From: CAZNNH01 sp964574335
GTDB lineage: Bacteria; Acidobacteriota; Vicinamibacteria; Fen-336
Assembly (NCBI GenBank): GCA_964574335.1
Contig: CAZNNH010000148.1
Span: 1 to 15,537, forward strand
DNA length: 15,537 bases
Direction of reading: 5' to 3'
Made by a program: the position numbers and the translations under genes. Under the pieces are notes generated by a model. It was not told where the DNA came from. It searched no databases and saw nothing but the letters and a program-made list of their open reading frames with translations. Shown here piece after piece: positions 15,328-15,537 of this stretch. How positions within the stretch are numbered: position 1 is the stretch's first letter; each line of letters starts with the position of its first letter.

Positions 15328-15380
15328 GGGGACACAATCCGGGTTTCTACGGCCGATGAAGGAAACCCGGTCATGTCCCC
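15328..15380. terminator. Two-part hairpin downstream of the molybdoenzyme operon
   Basis: GGGGACA (15328-15334) pairs with TGTCCCC (15374-15380), and CCGGGTTTC (15339-15347) pairs with GAAACCCGG (15362-15370). The arms are separated by short mismatched bulges (CAAT and TCA) and a 14-base loop. It starts nine bases after the FAD-subunit stop codon, the normal place for a terminator, but has no U tract. Its size and symmetry also fit a dispersed REP- or MITE-like element. Confidence 0.45.
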
Positions 15381-15394
15381 GCGACGGACGCGTC

Positions 15395-15493
15395 GAGATC
15401 CTTCGCTACGCCCGGCCCGCCGAGCTTCGCTCAGGATGACGGTTGTGGTGTCATCCTGAGTGTTGCTTCGCAGCTGAACCCCGGAAGGATCTC
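15395..15493. repeat. Nested inverted repeat (TCATCCTGAG / GGATCTC dispersed type)
   Basis: Outer arms GAGATCCTT (15395-15403) and AAGGATCTC (15485-15493) are perfect inverted complements. Inner arms CTCAGGATGAC (15430-15440) and GTCATCCTGAG (15450-15460) are also perfect, around the nine-base loop GGTTGTGGT. The motif of GGATCTC and CTTCGC flanking TCATCCTGAG recalls intergenic palindromic repeats present in many copies in several high-GC environmental phyla. Copy number in this genome cannot be judged from one window. Confidence 0.6.
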
Positions 15494-15537
15494 GGCCGAG
15501 TCCCAGATTCTTCGGGCGCCGCCGGCCCGGCGCCCTC

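Larger units (their letters stand above)
15319..15537. other. Right-edge non-coding region
   Basis: No gene is visible in these 219 bp. The stretch holds the two inverted repeats annotated separately and, at the very end, a perfect GC-rich stem, GGGCGCC (15514-15520) with GGCGCCC (15529-15535), around an eight-base loop. The downstream gene of the operon, if any, lies outside the window. Confidence 0.6.

Noticed and set aside
15514..15535. GC-rich perfect stem at the window edge considered as a separate terminator
   Set aside because: Seven GC pairs with an eight-base loop arise readily by chance in this composition, and the downstream context is cut off.

Overview
The window is high-GC bacterial DNA with two different halves. 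Organism: the evidence is indirect. It consists of high GC, several BamB/PQQ-like propellers opening with WPQFRG or WPGWRGP-type motifs, Sec- and Tat-exported proteins, and a TCATCCTGAG/GGATCTC dispersed-type inverted repeat at the right edge. Together these suggest an Acidobacteriota-like (Thermoanaerobaculia-like) or similar Gram-negative environmental genome. This is an inference, not a placement.

Left half (1-6.3 kb), accessory in character. It opens with direct repeats that look like the end of an insertion sequence, directly followed by the C-terminal part of a Phd/YefM-like antitoxin (123-293). Next, on the minus strand, come a secreted protein of unknown function (1165-422) and a compact DUF433 antitoxin / DUF5615 PIN-like toxin pair (2013-1346, antitoxin first, overlapping by one base). 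A 469-bp stretch with no convincing gene follows. Then comes a secreted 804-residue solenoid made of about 28 LRV/HEAT-like repeats of about 26 residues (2483-4897, plus). Convergent to it is a secreted protein with a canonical EF-hand loop (6252-4975, minus).

Right half (6.4-15.3 kb), dense metabolic and exported-protein genes. Two PQQ-like beta-propeller genes overlap by four bases on the minus strand (8955-7534, then 7537-6437). Divergent from them is an aldo/keto reductase (9020-10012), followed 26 bp later by a third propeller (10039-11382). Then a three-gene molybdo-iron-sulfur-flavin oxidoreductase operon of the xanthine dehydrogenase / PaoABC type begins: a Tat-signalled 2Fe-2S subunit (11465-12088), a molybdopterin subunit (12088-14340) and an FAD subunit with a cysteine-rich loop (14344-15318). 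Gene junctions are tight (one-base overlap, then a three-base gap). A good sigma70-like promoter (TTGACG, 17 bp, TAGGCT) precedes the operon, and its spacer is almost entirely a palindrome.

How they may work together (inference): the molybdoenzyme is probably assembled in the cytoplasm and exported as a complex by the Tat signal of its small subunit, to oxidise aldehydes or N-heterocycles in the periplasm. The neighbouring propellers are also exported. They lack visible quinoprotein catalytic features and are more likely scaffold or assembly proteins than PQQ enzymes. The window ends with 219 bp of non-coding DNA holding two large nested inverted repeats. No tRNA, rRNA or CRISPR array was seen.
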